Part shown: in pieces, positions 51,352 through 60,460 of the stretch | How positions within the stretch are numbered: position 1 is the first letter of the stretch | Layout of the letters: every line of letters starts with the position of its first letter | NCBI RefSeq assembly: GCF_000411975.1 | Contig: NZ_ASXG01000154.1 | Location: forward strand, 1 to 64,000 | Source of the DNA: Amycolatopsis orientalis DSM 43388 | GTDB taxonomy: Bacteria; Actinomycetota; Actinomycetes; Mycobacteriales; Pseudonocardiaceae | Reading direction: 5' to 3' | Length of the DNA stretch: 64,000 bases | The notes under the pieces: generated by a model | The model's input: only the letters and a program-made list of their open reading frames with translations | The model's database searches: none | What the model was told of the DNA's origin: nothing | Position numbers and translations under genes: made by a program

Positions 51352-51747
51352 TCAGCACTTGTCGGCATAGAGGGTGATGACCGCGCCAGCCGAAACCACG
51401 GTTCCGGGCTTGGGATCCTGACCGGTCTGACACCAATTCCGGTCGATGATCATCGACCGCTTCTTTCCGGACGAATCGACCTCGCGCAGGTTGTACAGCC
51501 CAGCGGCCTGCATCGCATCCTGCGCATTCTGGTGATTCATGCCAGACACGTCAGGGACTTTGATCGTCGCGGTCTGCGCAGCACTGACCGGCGCGCTCAC
51601 GGTCGCTGTCGCGAACTGGGTTGCCGTCGCAGTCACGGTCTCGGTAGTTGTCGAGGTGCCGCCAGGCTGTGGTGCCGCGTCGCACGCAACGGTCAAGAAC
51701 GCGGCAACGCCAACAATCGGAACGGCAGCTGGAAAGACCTTCGCCAT
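51352..51747 (-). CDS. PASTA-domain lipoprotein
   Basis: 131 aa. The signal peptide has a lipobox-like LTVAC, then a Thr/Ala-rich linker (TSTTTETVTATATQF). One PASTA-type domain follows: KVPDVSGMNHQNAQDAMQAAGLYNL, QTGQDPKPGTVVSAGAVITLY. PASTA domains bind peptidoglycan fragments or beta-lactams; a lone domain on a lipoprotein suggests a cell-wall sensor or anchor. ATG 51747 follows GAGGAAG; the frame extends 22 codons further but without a good ribosome site. Two Cys residues near the C-terminus may form a disulfide. Confidence 0.82.
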   Translation of the reverse strand: MAKVFPAAVPIVGVAAFLTVACDAAPQPGGTSTTTETVTATATQFATATVSAPVSAAQTATIKVPDVSGMNHQNAQDAMQAAGLYNLREVDSSGKKRSMIIDRNWCQTGQDPKPGTVVSAGAVITLYADKC

Positions 51748-51959
51748 GATCACGCTTCCTCGATCCGAGTCGTACTTCACGCGTGACAGCTGGAGTCGAA
51801 GCCAGACATCCACCCGTTACAACGCATACCCGGCCGAAGCTCGCCAAACCGATGCACTGGACCCCACCAGCGACGGCCATGCTCACTCGCGCCCGAAAGA
51901 CACTCGCCGCCGGAACCGCCAAGGCATCCCTCCGGTCCCCAGCGAGAGTCCGGGACGAG

Positions 51960-52040
51960 GTTCGCCAAACCGTCGCCACTCAACGGCGAATACAGGCGGC
52001 CAACCCCGCCCAACGCTTTCGCCAAAAATCGGCAAATGCG
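51960..52040. repeat. Two palindromic elements
   Basis: Copies TCGCCACTCAACGGCGAA near 51974 and TTCGCCAAAAATCGGCAAA near 52017 lie between the PASTA and GNAT genes. They are the last of the family in the window; none is seen from here to 64 kb. Confidence 0.75.
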
Positions 52041-52062
52041 CCTGACCTGCAAGAACGAGACG

Positions 52063-52557
52063 TCAGAAGCCGTATTCGTAGGCGATCAGGTTGACCCCCG
52101 GATGCGGATGCCAGTCCCGTTCGGGCAACCGCCGGAACCCCATCCGCTCGTAGAGCCGGTGCGCCTTCCGCATCACGTCGAGACTGCTCATCACTACCCG
52201 GTCGACGCCGAGTTCCCGGCCACGATCCAGCACCGCCTGGGTAAGCGACTCTCCGATCCCTCGCCCGCGCGCCGCTTCCGCGACCGCCAGCATGCGGAAC
52301 TCCAACTCCCCCGGCCGGGAAATCTCGGCCAGCTCACTCCCCGGCTGAACGATCGCGACCGAACCCAAGACCTCGCCGCCCGGATCGACCGCGACCAGCA
52401 GCTCGGCGTGCTCCGCCCTTCCCGCGGCGTCACGAAGTTTCGCCTCGTACGCGGCGTCGACCTCGAAGAACCCCTCGACCCGGTAAGCCTCGACGGTCAC
52501 CTCTCCGACCGCGTCGAACTCCTCCCGCCGCGCCGGGCGGATCTCTATCTCACTCAT
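52063..52557 (-). CDS. GNAT-family N-acetyltransferase
   Basis: 164 aa with the acetyl-CoA motif A MLAVAEAARGRGIGESLTQAVLDRG and the following strand/helix VVMSSLDVMRKAHRLYERMGFRRL. The substrate is unknown. ATG 52557 overlaps the end of ligA by 8 bp (ATGAGTGA), so it is probably translated from the ligA transcript. Confidence 0.88.
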   Translation of the reverse strand: MSEIEIRPARREEFDAVGEVTVEAYRVEGFFEVDAAYEAKLRDAAGRAEHAELLVAVDPGGEVLGSVAIVQPGSELAEISRPGELEFRMLAVAEAARGRGIGESLTQAVLDRGRELGVDRVVMSSLDVMRKAHRLYERMGFRRLPERDWHPHPGVNLIAYEYGF

Positions 52558-54709
52558 CGCCGTCCTCAGACCCCTCGTCCGCACCCGTGTCGAGCGCCAG
52601 TTCCGCAGCGGCTTCCGGGCCACGCTCCAGCAACGCGCGGAACCCGTTCTCGTCCAGCACCGGCACCTTCAGCTGCACAGCCTTGTCGTACTTCGAGCCC
52701 GGCGAGTCGCCCACCACGACGAACGCCGTCTTCTTCGACACGGATCCCGCGGCCTTCCCACCGCGAGCCATGATGACCTCTTTCGCTTCGTCACGGGAAA
52801 ACCCGTCGAGCGAACCAGTCACCACGATCGACAGTCCTTCGAGATTCCGCGGGATGGACTCGTCACGCTCCTCCTCCATCCGAACCCCGGACCGTCGCCA
52901 TTTTTCGACGATTTCCCGATGCCAGTCGACCTCGAACCATTCCTGCACGGCGTGCGCGATGGTCGGGCCGACGCCGTCGACCTCCGCGAGTTCCTCCTCG
53001 CTCGCGTCCTGAATCCGTTGCAGCGAACCGAATTCCCGCGCGAGCGCCTGCGCCGCGGTCGGGCCGACATGCCGGATCGACAGAGCGACGATCACCTTCC
53101 ACAGCGGACGGTCCTTCGCCGAGGCGAGATTCGCCAGGAGCTTCCGCGCGTTCGCCGACAAGTCGCCCGCCTTGGTGCGGAACAACTCCACCTCGGCGAG
53201 CGCATCCTCATTCAGGTCGAATACGTCGCCCTCGTCGGCGACCACCCTCGCGTCGAGCAGCGCGACCGCCGCTTCGTACCCGAGCACCTCGATGTCGAAC
53301 GCACCGCGACCGGCGAGGTGGAACAGCCGTTCCCGCAGCTGCGCGGGGCAAAACCGGGTGTTCGGACACCGGATGTCCTTGTCGCCTTCCTTTTGATAGG
53401 CGAGTTTCGTACCGCATTCCGGACATTCGGTGGGCATCACGAATTCACGCTCGTCGCCGGTCCGCGCGTCGACGACGGGACCGAGCACCTCGGGAATCAC
53501 GTCACCGGCCTTGCGGATCACGATCCGGTCGCCGATCAGCACGCCCTTGCGCTTGACCTCTTCCTGGTTGTGCAGCGTCGCCCGCGCGACCGTCGAGCCC
53601 GCGACCTTGACCGGCTCGGTGACGGCGAACGGCGTGACCCGGCCGGTTCGCCCGACGCCCACCTGGATGTCGAGCAGCGTCGTGATCGCTTCTTCCGGCG
53701 GATATTTGTATGCGATCGCCCACCGCGGTGCGCGCGACGTGCTGCCGAGGCGGCGCTGCAGGGCGACCTGGTCGACCTTGATCACCACGCCGTCGATCTC
53801 GTGCTCGGCGTCGTGCCGATGTTCACCCCAGTAGGCGATGTGCTCGGTGAGTTCCTTGCCGGTCCGCAGCACACGCGTGTGCGGCGACACCGGCAATCCC
53901 CAGGCCGCCAGCGCGTCGTAGGCATGCGACTGCGTGACCGGCTCGAAGCCGTCGCGCTTGCCAAGCCCGTGACAGATCAGCCGCAGCCGGCGCTCCCTGG
54001 TGATCTTCGGATCCTTTTGCCGCAGCGAGCCAGCAGCTGTGTTGCGCGGGTTCGCGTACGGAGGCTTGCCCGCCTCGACCATTTTCGCGTTGAGTTCGAG
54101 GAAGTCCTCGACGCGGAAGTAGACCTCGCCGCGCACCTCGACGAGCTTCGGCACCGGGAACTCCTCGGTGCCGGTGAGCTGGTCCGGCACCTGGTCAAGA
54201 GCGCGGATGTTGAGCGTGACGTCCTCGCCCGTACGCCCGTCGCCGCGGGTGAGCCCCCTGGTGAGCTTGCCGTTTTCGTAGAGAAGGTTGATTGCCAGGC
54301 CGTCGATCTTCAGCTCGGCCAGGTACTCCGTGGACCCGATCTCCTTCTCGACGCGTTCGACCCAGGCGAGGAACTCCTCGGTGTCGAACACGTTGTCCAG
54401 GCTCAGCATGCGCTCGAGGTGGTCGTGCGCGGTGAACTCGGTGGAGAACGTGCCGCCGACGTTCTGGGTCGGCGAATCCGGCGAGACCAGCGCCGGGTAC
54501 TCGTCCTCGATCTGCTGGAGGTCGTTGAGAAGCGCGTCGAACTGGCCGTCGGAGATGATCGGCGAATCCAGGACGTAGTACCGGAACTGATGGCCGCGAA
54601 TCTCCTCGGCGAGCGCGCCGTGCCGCTCGCGCACGTCGGCCGGCACGTCGGTCACGTCCTGGGCGGCCTCCGCGGCCACCTGGTCTGGGGGAAGGTCGGT
54701 GCTGCTCAC
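52550..54709 (-). CDS. ligA: NAD-dependent DNA ligase
   Basis: 719-aa essential ligase that seals nicks in replication and repair. The adenylated lysine is Lys134 in AELKIDGLAI. Other motifs are NPRNTAAGSLRQ, HEIDGVVIKV and the OB-fold region GRTGRVTPFAVTEPVKV. The Cys4 zinc finger (CPECG, CPNTRFCP), the HhH helices and the C-terminal BRCT domain (SIPRNLEGLSIVVTGSLDGFSRDEAKEVIMARGGK) follow. GTG 54709 lies 8 nt after TAGGCT (54718-54723) with no ribosome site, so the mRNA is probably leaderless. That -10 overlaps the upstream gene's stop codon. Confidence 0.97.
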   Translation of the reverse strand: MSSTDLPPDQVAAEAAQDVTDVPADVRERHGALAEEIRGHQFRYYVLDSPIISDGQFDALLNDLQQIEDEYPALVSPDSPTQNVGGTFSTEFTAHDHLERMLSLDNVFDTEEFLAWVERVEKEIGSTEYLAELKIDGLAINLLYENGKLTRGLTRGDGRTGEDVTLNIRALDQVPDQLTGTEEFPVPKLVEVRGEVYFRVEDFLELNAKMVEAGKPPYANPRNTAAGSLRQKDPKITRERRLRLICHGLGKRDGFEPVTQSHAYDALAAWGLPVSPHTRVLRTGKELTEHIAYWGEHRHDAEHEIDGVVIKVDQVALQRRLGSTSRAPRWAIAYKYPPEEAITTLLDIQVGVGRTGRVTPFAVTEPVKVAGSTVARATLHNQEEVKRKGVLIGDRIVIRKAGDVIPEVLGPVVDARTGDEREFVMPTECPECGTKLAYQKEGDKDIRCPNTRFCPAQLRERLFHLAGRGAFDIEVLGYEAAVALLDARVVADEGDVFDLNEDALAEVELFRTKAGDLSANARKLLANLASAKDRPLWKVIVALSIRHVGPTAAQALAREFGSLQRIQDASEEELAEVDGVGPTIAHAVQEWFEVDWHREIVEKWRRSGVRMEEERDESIPRNLEGLSIVVTGSLDGFSRDEAKEVIMARGGKAAGSVSKKTAFVVVGDSPGSKYDKAVQLKVPVLDENGFRALLERGPEAAAELALDTGADEGSEDGDE

Positions 54710-54720
54710 AGGTGGTGAGC

Positions 54721-55431
54721 CTAGCCGGAGGCACCGACACTTTCGTCCGGTTGCTCCGTCAGCCCGCGGACCAGCTCGCGGAACTCCAGCAGATCGATCG
54801 TGCCCTCCGGCGCGGCTTCGGCGGTCTCGACCCGGCGAAGGCGCTCGGCGGCGAGCCGCTCGCCCAGCGTCGCGTCGAGCGGCAGGAAGGTCATCGTGGT
54901 TCGCGAGTCCTCGTCTAGGTCCGCGAAAGCGGGATGGTGGACCGCGACGTCGACCACGCCCTCGTCCACCTGAGCGACGACCCGGACGTCGGCCAACGAG
55001 ATCCGGTGCTCGCCCAGGTTCACCGTCACCTCGGTCGGATCCGGGACCGGGGGCACCGAATCGTGGTACTCCCAGATCGTGTCGTCCGGCGGACCGGCCG
55101 CTTTCCAGGCGTCGGTGTACGGGCGCAGCTCCGGGTCTTCCTGCCCGCTGACGACCAACGCGTAAATGGCGGTCCGCCCGCGCTCGAGCGAGAAGTGCAG
55201 CCGCGGGTGCAGCGATTCGACCAGCACGCACAGGTCGTGCTCGACGCGATGCGGCTCGCCTTCGCCCAGCGCGGCGCTGACCTCGGGCAAGAGGTCGTAC
55301 CACCCTTCCCAGAACGCAGCTGCCGCAGCAACGGCATCGGACGGCACGTGCTGCTCAGGCCATGGCGTACGGGGATCTGGCGGCGCGGCTTCGGTGTCGG
55401 CTTCCGAGCGGCGGCGACGGAACAAACGCAT
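54721..55431 (-). CDS. Conserved hypothetical protein
   Basis: 236 aa, acidic, no signal peptide or membrane segment. An Arg-rich start (MRLFRRRRSEAD) is followed by a globular domain with WEGWYDLLPEVSAALGEGEPHRVEHDLCVLVESLHPRLHFSLERG and WEYHDSVPPVPDPTEVTVNLG. I do not recognise the family, though the fold may resemble proteins with duplicated alpha/beta sensor domains. ATG 55431 is preceded by GGGGGAA. It is upstream of ligA on the same strand, and its stop is part of the ligA -10 word. Function unknown. Confidence 0.75.
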   Translation of the reverse strand: MRLFRRRRSEADTEAAPPDPRTPWPEQHVPSDAVAAAAAFWEGWYDLLPEVSAALGEGEPHRVEHDLCVLVESLHPRLHFSLERGRTAIYALVVSGQEDPELRPYTDAWKAAGPPDDTIWEYHDSVPPVPDPTEVTVNLGEHRISLADVRVVAQVDEGVVDVAVHHPAFADLDEDSRTTMTFLPLDATLGERLAAERLRRVETAEAAPEGTIDLLEFRELVRGLTEQPDESVGASG

Positions 55432-55503
55432 GATTCGGAATTCCCCCGGTTGTTTCTCTACACCAGCCACGGTACGCGGCGCGGCAGCAGCGCGTCCTCG
55501 AAA

Positions 55504-56538
55504 TCACCAGTTCTCGGGTGGCTCCACGAACCCTTTGCCCAGGTCGCGACTGAGAGCGAGGGCGCGGCGCATCCACTCGTTCGTGGCACCGGCAAGACCG
55601 CACGCGGGCGTCGGAACAGCACGCTCGGCCAGGATCGAACGGTTGAACCCCAGCCGGTCCACGAGTTTGAGCGCCGGCGACGCGAGGTCCTTCAGCCCCG
55701 GAGCCGTCGCCGGGTCCGTGGCGGGTACGAGGCCCAAGAAGAACGAAATACCGCTGTCCCAAGCCTCGCCGATTTCGTCCAAGAGCTCCGCGGACGCCCC
55801 GGCGAGCATGCTGATGTCGAACGCGATGGCCCCAGCACCCGCGGCGCGGAAGAGGGCGATCGGCGGCCACGGAGCGCAGCAGTGGACGACGACCGGCTGA
55901 CCGGTCATCGCGCCGATCCGCTCGATGGTCGTCGACAGCAGCTCCCGAACCTCCGGCTCCGGCACTGCCGGGACGTTGCCGTATCCCGACGGGGTCGGCA
56001 GTTTTCCGGCGAGAACCGCAGGTAACGACGGCTCGTCGAGTTGCACGATTACTGGCGCGTCGGTCCTCGCGGTCAGCTCCGCGACGTGCTGAGCAAGCCC
56101 GTCGAGCAATGAGGCCGTGTAGTCCCGCAGCGCCCCGCGATCGGTGAACACCCGATGCCCGCGCGCAAGCTCGATCCCCGCGCCGAGTGTCCAGGGCCCG
56201 GCGACCTGGGTCTTGAGCACGGTCGGTGCACCGGTGTTCTCGCGGGCGGCTTGGACGGCGTCGAGGTCCCACTGAAGCAGGTCACGCCCGCGACGATGGT
56301 CGTGACCAGGCCGCCCGGCGACGCGATAGCCGCTGGGCACGACCTCGATCGCGAGGTCCACCAGCAACGCCGCGGTGCGGCCGATCAGGTCGGCGCCGAC
56401 GCCGCGAGCCGGCAATTCGGGCACGTACGGGAAGCCGGGAAGCTCTCCGAACACCACGGCTGCGGCCTCGACGGGATCGGTCCCCGGCATGGACCCGATT
56501 CCGGTCGCCGCGCCCGCGGGCCAAGGTCGTTCATTCAC
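55504..56538 (-). CDS. Cobalamin-independent methionine synthase-like protein (MetE C-domain fold)
   Basis: 344 aa with the TIM-barrel of the MetE catalytic domain (ATGIGSMPGTDPVEAA, VLKTQVAGPWTLGAG, VIVQLDEPSLPAVLAG, VVVHCCAPWPPIALFRAAGAGAIAFDI). The zinc-type Cys/His cluster HCC is present; the full MetE folate domain is absent. The M. tuberculosis homologue also lies next to ligA. Whether it transfers methyl groups is unknown. GTG 56538 has GACAAT 7 nt upstream and no ribosome site, so it is probably leaderless. Confidence 0.85.
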   Translation of the reverse strand: MNERPWPAGAATGIGSMPGTDPVEAAAVVFGELPGFPYVPELPARGVGADLIGRTAALLVDLAIEVVPSGYRVAGRPGHDHRRGRDLLQWDLDAVQAARENTGAPTVLKTQVAGPWTLGAGIELARGHRVFTDRGALRDYTASLLDGLAQHVAELTARTDAPVIVQLDEPSLPAVLAGKLPTPSGYGNVPAVPEPEVRELLSTTIERIGAMTGQPVVVHCCAPWPPIALFRAAGAGAIAFDISMLAGASAELLDEIGEAWDSGISFFLGLVPATDPATAPGLKDLASPALKLVDRLGFNRSILAERAVPTPACGLAGATNEWMRRALALSRDLGKGFVEPPENW

Positions 56539-56684
56539 AGGCCGGATTGTCGCGGAACGGGCGGCCGCCGTCCGCACCGCCCCTGTGGACAAGCTTCACC
56601 CGACCGCGCGGCAATAGCCGGACATTCGCCGCATATCCCTTTGCCTGCACCGAATTCGCGGCCACCGCGTTAGTCTGGATCGTC

Positions 56685-57383
56685 ATGACCAGCTCCGCCC
56701 CGCCACCGCCCGGCAAAACACCCGGTGACGCATCCGCCCGGGAGCCGCGGCGGGGCAGCATGCCCGGAACACCGGGCCGCCGGGCGTCAAGCCGCTCCTT
56801 TGAGCGGACTCTCTTCACTGAGCCGGTCCTTTACGTCGGCCGGGAGGCGAAGCCGACCGCCGTCGGCGACGAGTACGGCGTATTCGACCGCCACGGTTTC
56901 CACATTGGCGGGGTCTCCGTCACAACGCCCAGTTTTCTGCGCAGAGTCATTCAGCTTCTGTGGAAATCGGACCAGTACGTCAGCCGCAGGTTCGAGGTCC
57001 GGGACGCGAACCAGAGCACTGTCCTCAAAGTCGAGAAGCCCTCGAAGGACCGGTTGGCCCGCTTCGTGGTCACTCGCGCGGACGGGACGCCGATCGGCGA
57101 AATCATCCCGACCGAGGCAGGCCGCGTCCGGTTCACCCTGCGCGCCGAAGGCAAGACGATCGCGACCGTCGTCGCCAGCGGCCGGCAACGATGGGAAGTC
57201 ACGGTCGAGGACCCCGCCGGCGCCGAGGTCGCCCACGTCGCCCACCCGTCGCCGGAGTTCTCGCCGATCAGCGGCAACGCCTGCCGGGTAGAGATCCCGT
57301 TGCAGGTCCCCGAGCCGCTGGCCAGCATGCTCATCGCGACAACGTTGACTATCGACGTCGCACTCACCGCGCAACGCGGCTGA
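56685..57383 (+). CDS. LURP-one-related / scramblase-like domain protein
   Basis: 232 aa. A disordered N-terminus (to about 45) is followed by beta-rich text of the LOR/scramblase-like fold (LYVGREAKPTAVGDEYGVFDRHGFHIGGV, RRFEVRDANQSTVLKVEKPSKDRLARFVVTRADGTPIGEII, RVRFTLRAEGKTIATVVASGRQRWEVTVEDPAG). There is no transmembrane helix except a hydrophobic C-terminus (ASMLIATTLTIDVAL). The family is widespread in actinobacteria and its function is unclear. ATG 56685 lies 8 nt after TAGTCT (56671-56676) and has no ribosome site, so it is probably leaderless. Confidence 0.75.
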   Translation: MTSSAPPPPGKTPGDASAREPRRGSMPGTPGRRASSRSFERTLFTEPVLYVGREAKPTAVGDEYGVFDRHGFHIGGVSVTTPSFLRRVIQLLWKSDQYVSRRFEVRDANQSTVLKVEKPSKDRLARFVVTRADGTPIGEIIPTEAGRVRFTLRAEGKTIATVVASGRQRWEVTVEDPAGAEVAHVAHPSPEFSPISGNACRVEIPLQVPEPLASMLIATTLTIDVALTAQRG

Positions 57384-57487
57384 CCACGTGACCGGCGTCT
57401 CAGCCCCGCCAGGTGGACAGCGACCGGAATACGGCCCAATGTAAGGAAAGTCCGGGACGCCGAGGTCCCGCCTGGACGGAGGTCGCC

Positions 57488-58531
57488 GTGGAGCCGTTGC
57501 CCGAAGGCAGTAATCCGAACTGGGCCGATCCCGGGGTCTACGAAGTGGCCACGGGCGTCTACCGGATCCCCTTGCCGTTGCCGAGCGACGCCCTGCGCGC
57601 GGTCAACGTCTACGCCGTCACCGACGGCACGAACCTCGTGCTCGTCGATTCGGGATGGGCGCTCGACGAATCCCGCCAGTTACTGGCCGACGCGCTCAAG
57701 GCGATCGACGCTGAACTCGGTGACGTCCGCGAGTTCCTCATCACCCATGTCCACCGCGACCACTACACGCAGGCGGTCGCGCTTCGGCGCGAGTTCGGCA
57801 ACCGGATCGCCCTCGGCAAGCTCGAGCAGCCGTCGCTCGACGCGAGCGCCAACCCAGACCAGTTCCCCATGCAAGCGCAGCTCGACCTCCTTCGCCTCAG
57901 CGGCGGGCAAGAGGTCATCACCGCGCTCAGCAAGCTGTTCGGCTCGGAGCCTCGCCACCCGGAGGCGAATCTTTGGGAAGAGCCGGACGAATGGCTGACG
58001 CCTGGCCGGCGAGCGGTGTTGCCCGACCGTGAGTTCGACGTGGTCCACACCCCAGGACATACCAACGGCCACGTGGTTTTCGTCGACGGCGCAGCCGACC
58101 TGTTGTTCTCCGGCGACCACGTGCTCCCGCACATCACTCCGTCGATCGGCTTCCAGCCGGTTCCGGCCGAGTTGCCGCTGAACGACTATCTCGACTCCCT
58201 TCGCCTGGTTCGTGGCATGCCCGACCGGCGCATGTTGCCGGCACACGGTCCAGTCACCGACAGCGCGCACGCCCGTATCGACGAACTTCTCGAACACCAC
58301 CGGCAACGTCTCGAAACGATGGCGGCTCAAATCGAAGCCGGAGCGAGCACCGCTTTCGAGGCCGCCAACCGCCTCGGCTGGACGCGCCGCGGCCGCAAGC
58401 TGTCCGAAATGGACGCGTTCAATCAGATGCTCGCCGTCCTCGAGACCGGGGCGCACCTGGACCTGCTGGTCTCGCAGAACAAGCTCGCAGCCGAAGACAT
58501 CGACGGCGTTCGCCGCTACAAGACCGCGTAG
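57488..58531 (+). CDS. Metallo-beta-lactamase-fold hydrolase
   Basis: 347 aa with the metal-site series of the MBL superfamily: HVHRDHYT (about 96-103), the second-shell HTPGHTNGHVVF, the bridging Asp in LLFSGDHVLPH and the His of PAHGP. The long C-terminal extension (RIDELLEHHRQRLETMAAQIEAGASTAFEAANRLG) is typical of the lactonase/hydroxyacylglutathione-hydrolase branch. The substrate is unknown. GTG 57488 follows GGAGG at 57478-57482 with 5-nt spacing. The frame extends upstream to 57413. Confidence 0.88.
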   Translation: MEPLPEGSNPNWADPGVYEVATGVYRIPLPLPSDALRAVNVYAVTDGTNLVLVDSGWALDESRQLLADALKAIDAELGDVREFLITHVHRDHYTQAVALRREFGNRIALGKLEQPSLDASANPDQFPMQAQLDLLRLSGGQEVITALSKLFGSEPRHPEANLWEEPDEWLTPGRRAVLPDREFDVVHTPGHTNGHVVFVDGAADLLFSGDHVLPHITPSIGFQPVPAELPLNDYLDSLRLVRGMPDRRMLPAHGPVTDSAHARIDELLEHHRQRLETMAAQIEAGASTAFEAANRLGWTRRGRKLSEMDAFNQMLAVLETGAHLDLLVSQNKLAAEDIDGVRRYKTA

Positions 58532-58574
58532 CGCCCAGCCGTCCATCACTCCCTCGATGGAATACTGATTCGCC

Positions 58575-59027
58575 GTGCCTCCTATCACTGTGAGACGTGC
58601 TCGCGCCGACGATGTCGAGGCGATCGTCCAAATGCTCGCGGACGACCAACTGGGAGCAACCCGCGACTCGCCAGCCGACCTTGAGCCCTACCTTCAAGCG
58701 TTCAAAACCATTGCGGCAGACCCGAATCAGCTGCTGGTCGTCGCAACGGCAAACGACCGACCCCTAGCCACGCTTCAGCTGACGATCATCCCCGGCCTCG
58801 CACGGCGTGGTGCCCTTCGCGGGCAAATCGAAGCTGTGCGTGTCCACCGTGATCACCGGGGCTCAGGCATGGGCGCACAACTCGTGCAGTGGGCCATCGA
58901 CGAATCGCGACGACGCGGCTGCAACCTAGTCCAACTCACGTCGGATACAACGAGGACGGCAGCGCACCGCTTCTACGAACGACTGGGCTTCGTCGCCAGC
59001 CACACGGGTTTCAAGCTGCATCTCTGA
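58575..59027 (+). CDS. GNAT-family N-acetyltransferase
   Basis: 150 aa. Motif A is EAVRVHRDHRGSGMGAQLVQWAIDESRRRGC, followed by LTSDTTRTAAHRFYERLGFVAS, which gives the acetyl-CoA fold and the C-terminal strand. Close in pattern to PA4866/RimI-like acetyltransferases; the substrate is unknown. GTG 58575 lies 8 nt after AATACT, so it may be leaderless. A palindrome with arms ATTGCACGA and TCGTGCAAT follows its stop (59111-59137). Confidence 0.87.
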   Translation: MPPITVRRARADDVEAIVQMLADDQLGATRDSPADLEPYLQAFKTIAADPNQLLVVATANDRPLATLQLTIIPGLARRGALRGQIEAVRVHRDHRGSGMGAQLVQWAIDESRRRGCNLVQLTSDTTRTAAHRFYERLGFVASHTGFKLHL

Positions 59028-59110
59028 TCACCCCCTCCACACAGCTTCAGCTTTCCGCGCTCGGTCGCCCAGCTTTCACCGTGCCAGAGTTGCGACGCAG
59101 AAGACAAGAG

Positions 59111-59137
59111 ATTGCACGAGGGGTCCCTTCGTGCAAT
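59111..59137. terminator. Hairpin after the GNAT gene, upstream of the DUF222 gene
   Basis: ATTGCACGA (59111-59119) and TCGTGCAAT (59129-59137) are perfect 9-bp arms, followed by TTTAG. It could end the GNAT transcript or be an operator, since it lies only 5 bp before the -35 of the next gene. Confidence 0.5.
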
Positions 59138-59177
59138 TTAGCTGACTGTGCTCGAATCAATGCGTATCGTGACCATC

Positions 59178-60455
59178 ATGAGCAAGTCGACTGCCCCGGC
59201 GGGCACCGCCAGCCAGACCAACAACACCAAGACCGAAACCGCGGACCTCGCCTTCCTGCTTCGCGCCATGCACGCGAATCTCAGCCTCTTCGATCGGCTG
59301 CAACCAGACCAGCTGATGGCGGCAGTGAAGGACGCGAACCGTCAGATCGCGCGCTTGCAAGCGCTGCAGCTCCACTGCATGGCAGGCCTGCGAAGACGAA
59401 GATCAGACCCGCAAGAGCTCGCCTGCGAGCTCGCGATCGCGTTGCATATCACCGATACTCGCGCGGGAGCGATGATCGCCGCCGCCGAAGCTTTGGCCCA
59501 GCGCCTGCCTCGAACATTTCGGCTGATGGACCAAGGCAAGTTCGACCTCTATCGCGCCATGAGGGTCACGGACGGAACCAGCCAGCTGTCCGACCGCCAC
59601 GCACGGATGGTCGACTACCTGCTCGAACACCGGTTGGAAGACAAGAACCCAACCCAAGTCCGCAAGGCGACCGCTTACGCCGCAACGAAAATCGACCCGG
59701 ACGGCGCAATGAACCGGCTGGCTCAGCGGAAATCTGAACGTCGCGTCGCCCTGCAGCACCAGAACGAAGGCATCTCGCGGATCTCCGTCGACAACGTTTC
59801 GACGGACAAAGCTACCGCGGCCTACCTCCGCGTCGACAAGATCGCACGATCGCTCAAGACGGGCGACGAGAAGCGAACTCTCGACCAGCTGCGCGCTGAC
59901 GTCGCGATCGACCTGCTGCTCAGCGGCAAGGGCGGCGTTCCAGAGAAAACCGAGGTATACCTCTATGTCGATCTGAAGACATACCTCGGCCTCAATGACA
60001 ATCCCGCCGAATTGGCTGGCCACGGGCATATCCCGGCCGAACTAGCACGCCACATCGCCACTGGTCCCGACACGGTCGTTCGTCGAGTCATCACCGACCC
60101 GCTGACCGGGCAGGTGATCGAGGTCGGCAAGTTCCGGTATCGGCCAACCATCGATGTCGAAGAGTTCGTGCGGGTCCGCGACCGCGAGTGCCGACAGCCC
60201 GGCTGCCCGCGGCCCGCGCAAAACTGCTTCGCGGAACCGACCACTCCTGACTCCGCGGACGCCGACTCGACGTTGAGCTACTGCATACGCCACCGGCGGC
60301 TCAAGAACCGAGCCGACTGGAGTTACGAGGTCATGCAGGACGGCAAGCTGATCGTCACCACACCGACTGGCGAGAAGGCTGAAAGCGCGCCACCGCCGCT
60401 GCACGACCCCCAACCCACACCAGAACAGCCTGAAGAGGAACGCCTGGGCGCATAA
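59178..60455 (+). CDS. DUF222 protein with degenerate HNH nuclease domain
   Basis: 425 aa. The DUF222-type helical N-terminus (LLRAMHANLSLFDRLQPDQLMAAVKDANRQIARLQALQ) leads to a C-terminal HNH region near residue 330. There RDRECRQPGCPRPAQNC keeps the first Cys pair and IRHRRLKNRADW the end of the domain. The catalytic DxDH that normally precedes the Pro is missing; the text reads NCFAEPTTPDSADADS. A nuclease of this type would be inactive. The start is ATG 59178: TATCGT lies 7 nt upstream and CTGACT 17 bp further, giving a leaderless transcript. Upstream ATG 59160 is less likely. Confidence 0.8.
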   Translation: MSKSTAPAGTASQTNNTKTETADLAFLLRAMHANLSLFDRLQPDQLMAAVKDANRQIARLQALQLHCMAGLRRRRSDPQELACELAIALHITDTRAGAMIAAAEALAQRLPRTFRLMDQGKFDLYRAMRVTDGTSQLSDRHARMVDYLLEHRLEDKNPTQVRKATAYAATKIDPDGAMNRLAQRKSERRVALQHQNEGISRISVDNVSTDKATAAYLRVDKIARSLKTGDEKRTLDQLRADVAIDLLLSGKGGVPEKTEVYLYVDLKTYLGLNDNPAELAGHGHIPAELARHIATGPDTVVRRVITDPLTGQVIEVGKFRYRPTIDVEEFVRVRDRECRQPGCPRPAQNCFAEPTTPDSADADSTLSYCIRHRRLKNRADWSYEVMQDGKLIVTTPTGEKAESAPPPLHDPQPTPEQPEEERLGA

Positions 60456-60460
60456 GGAGA

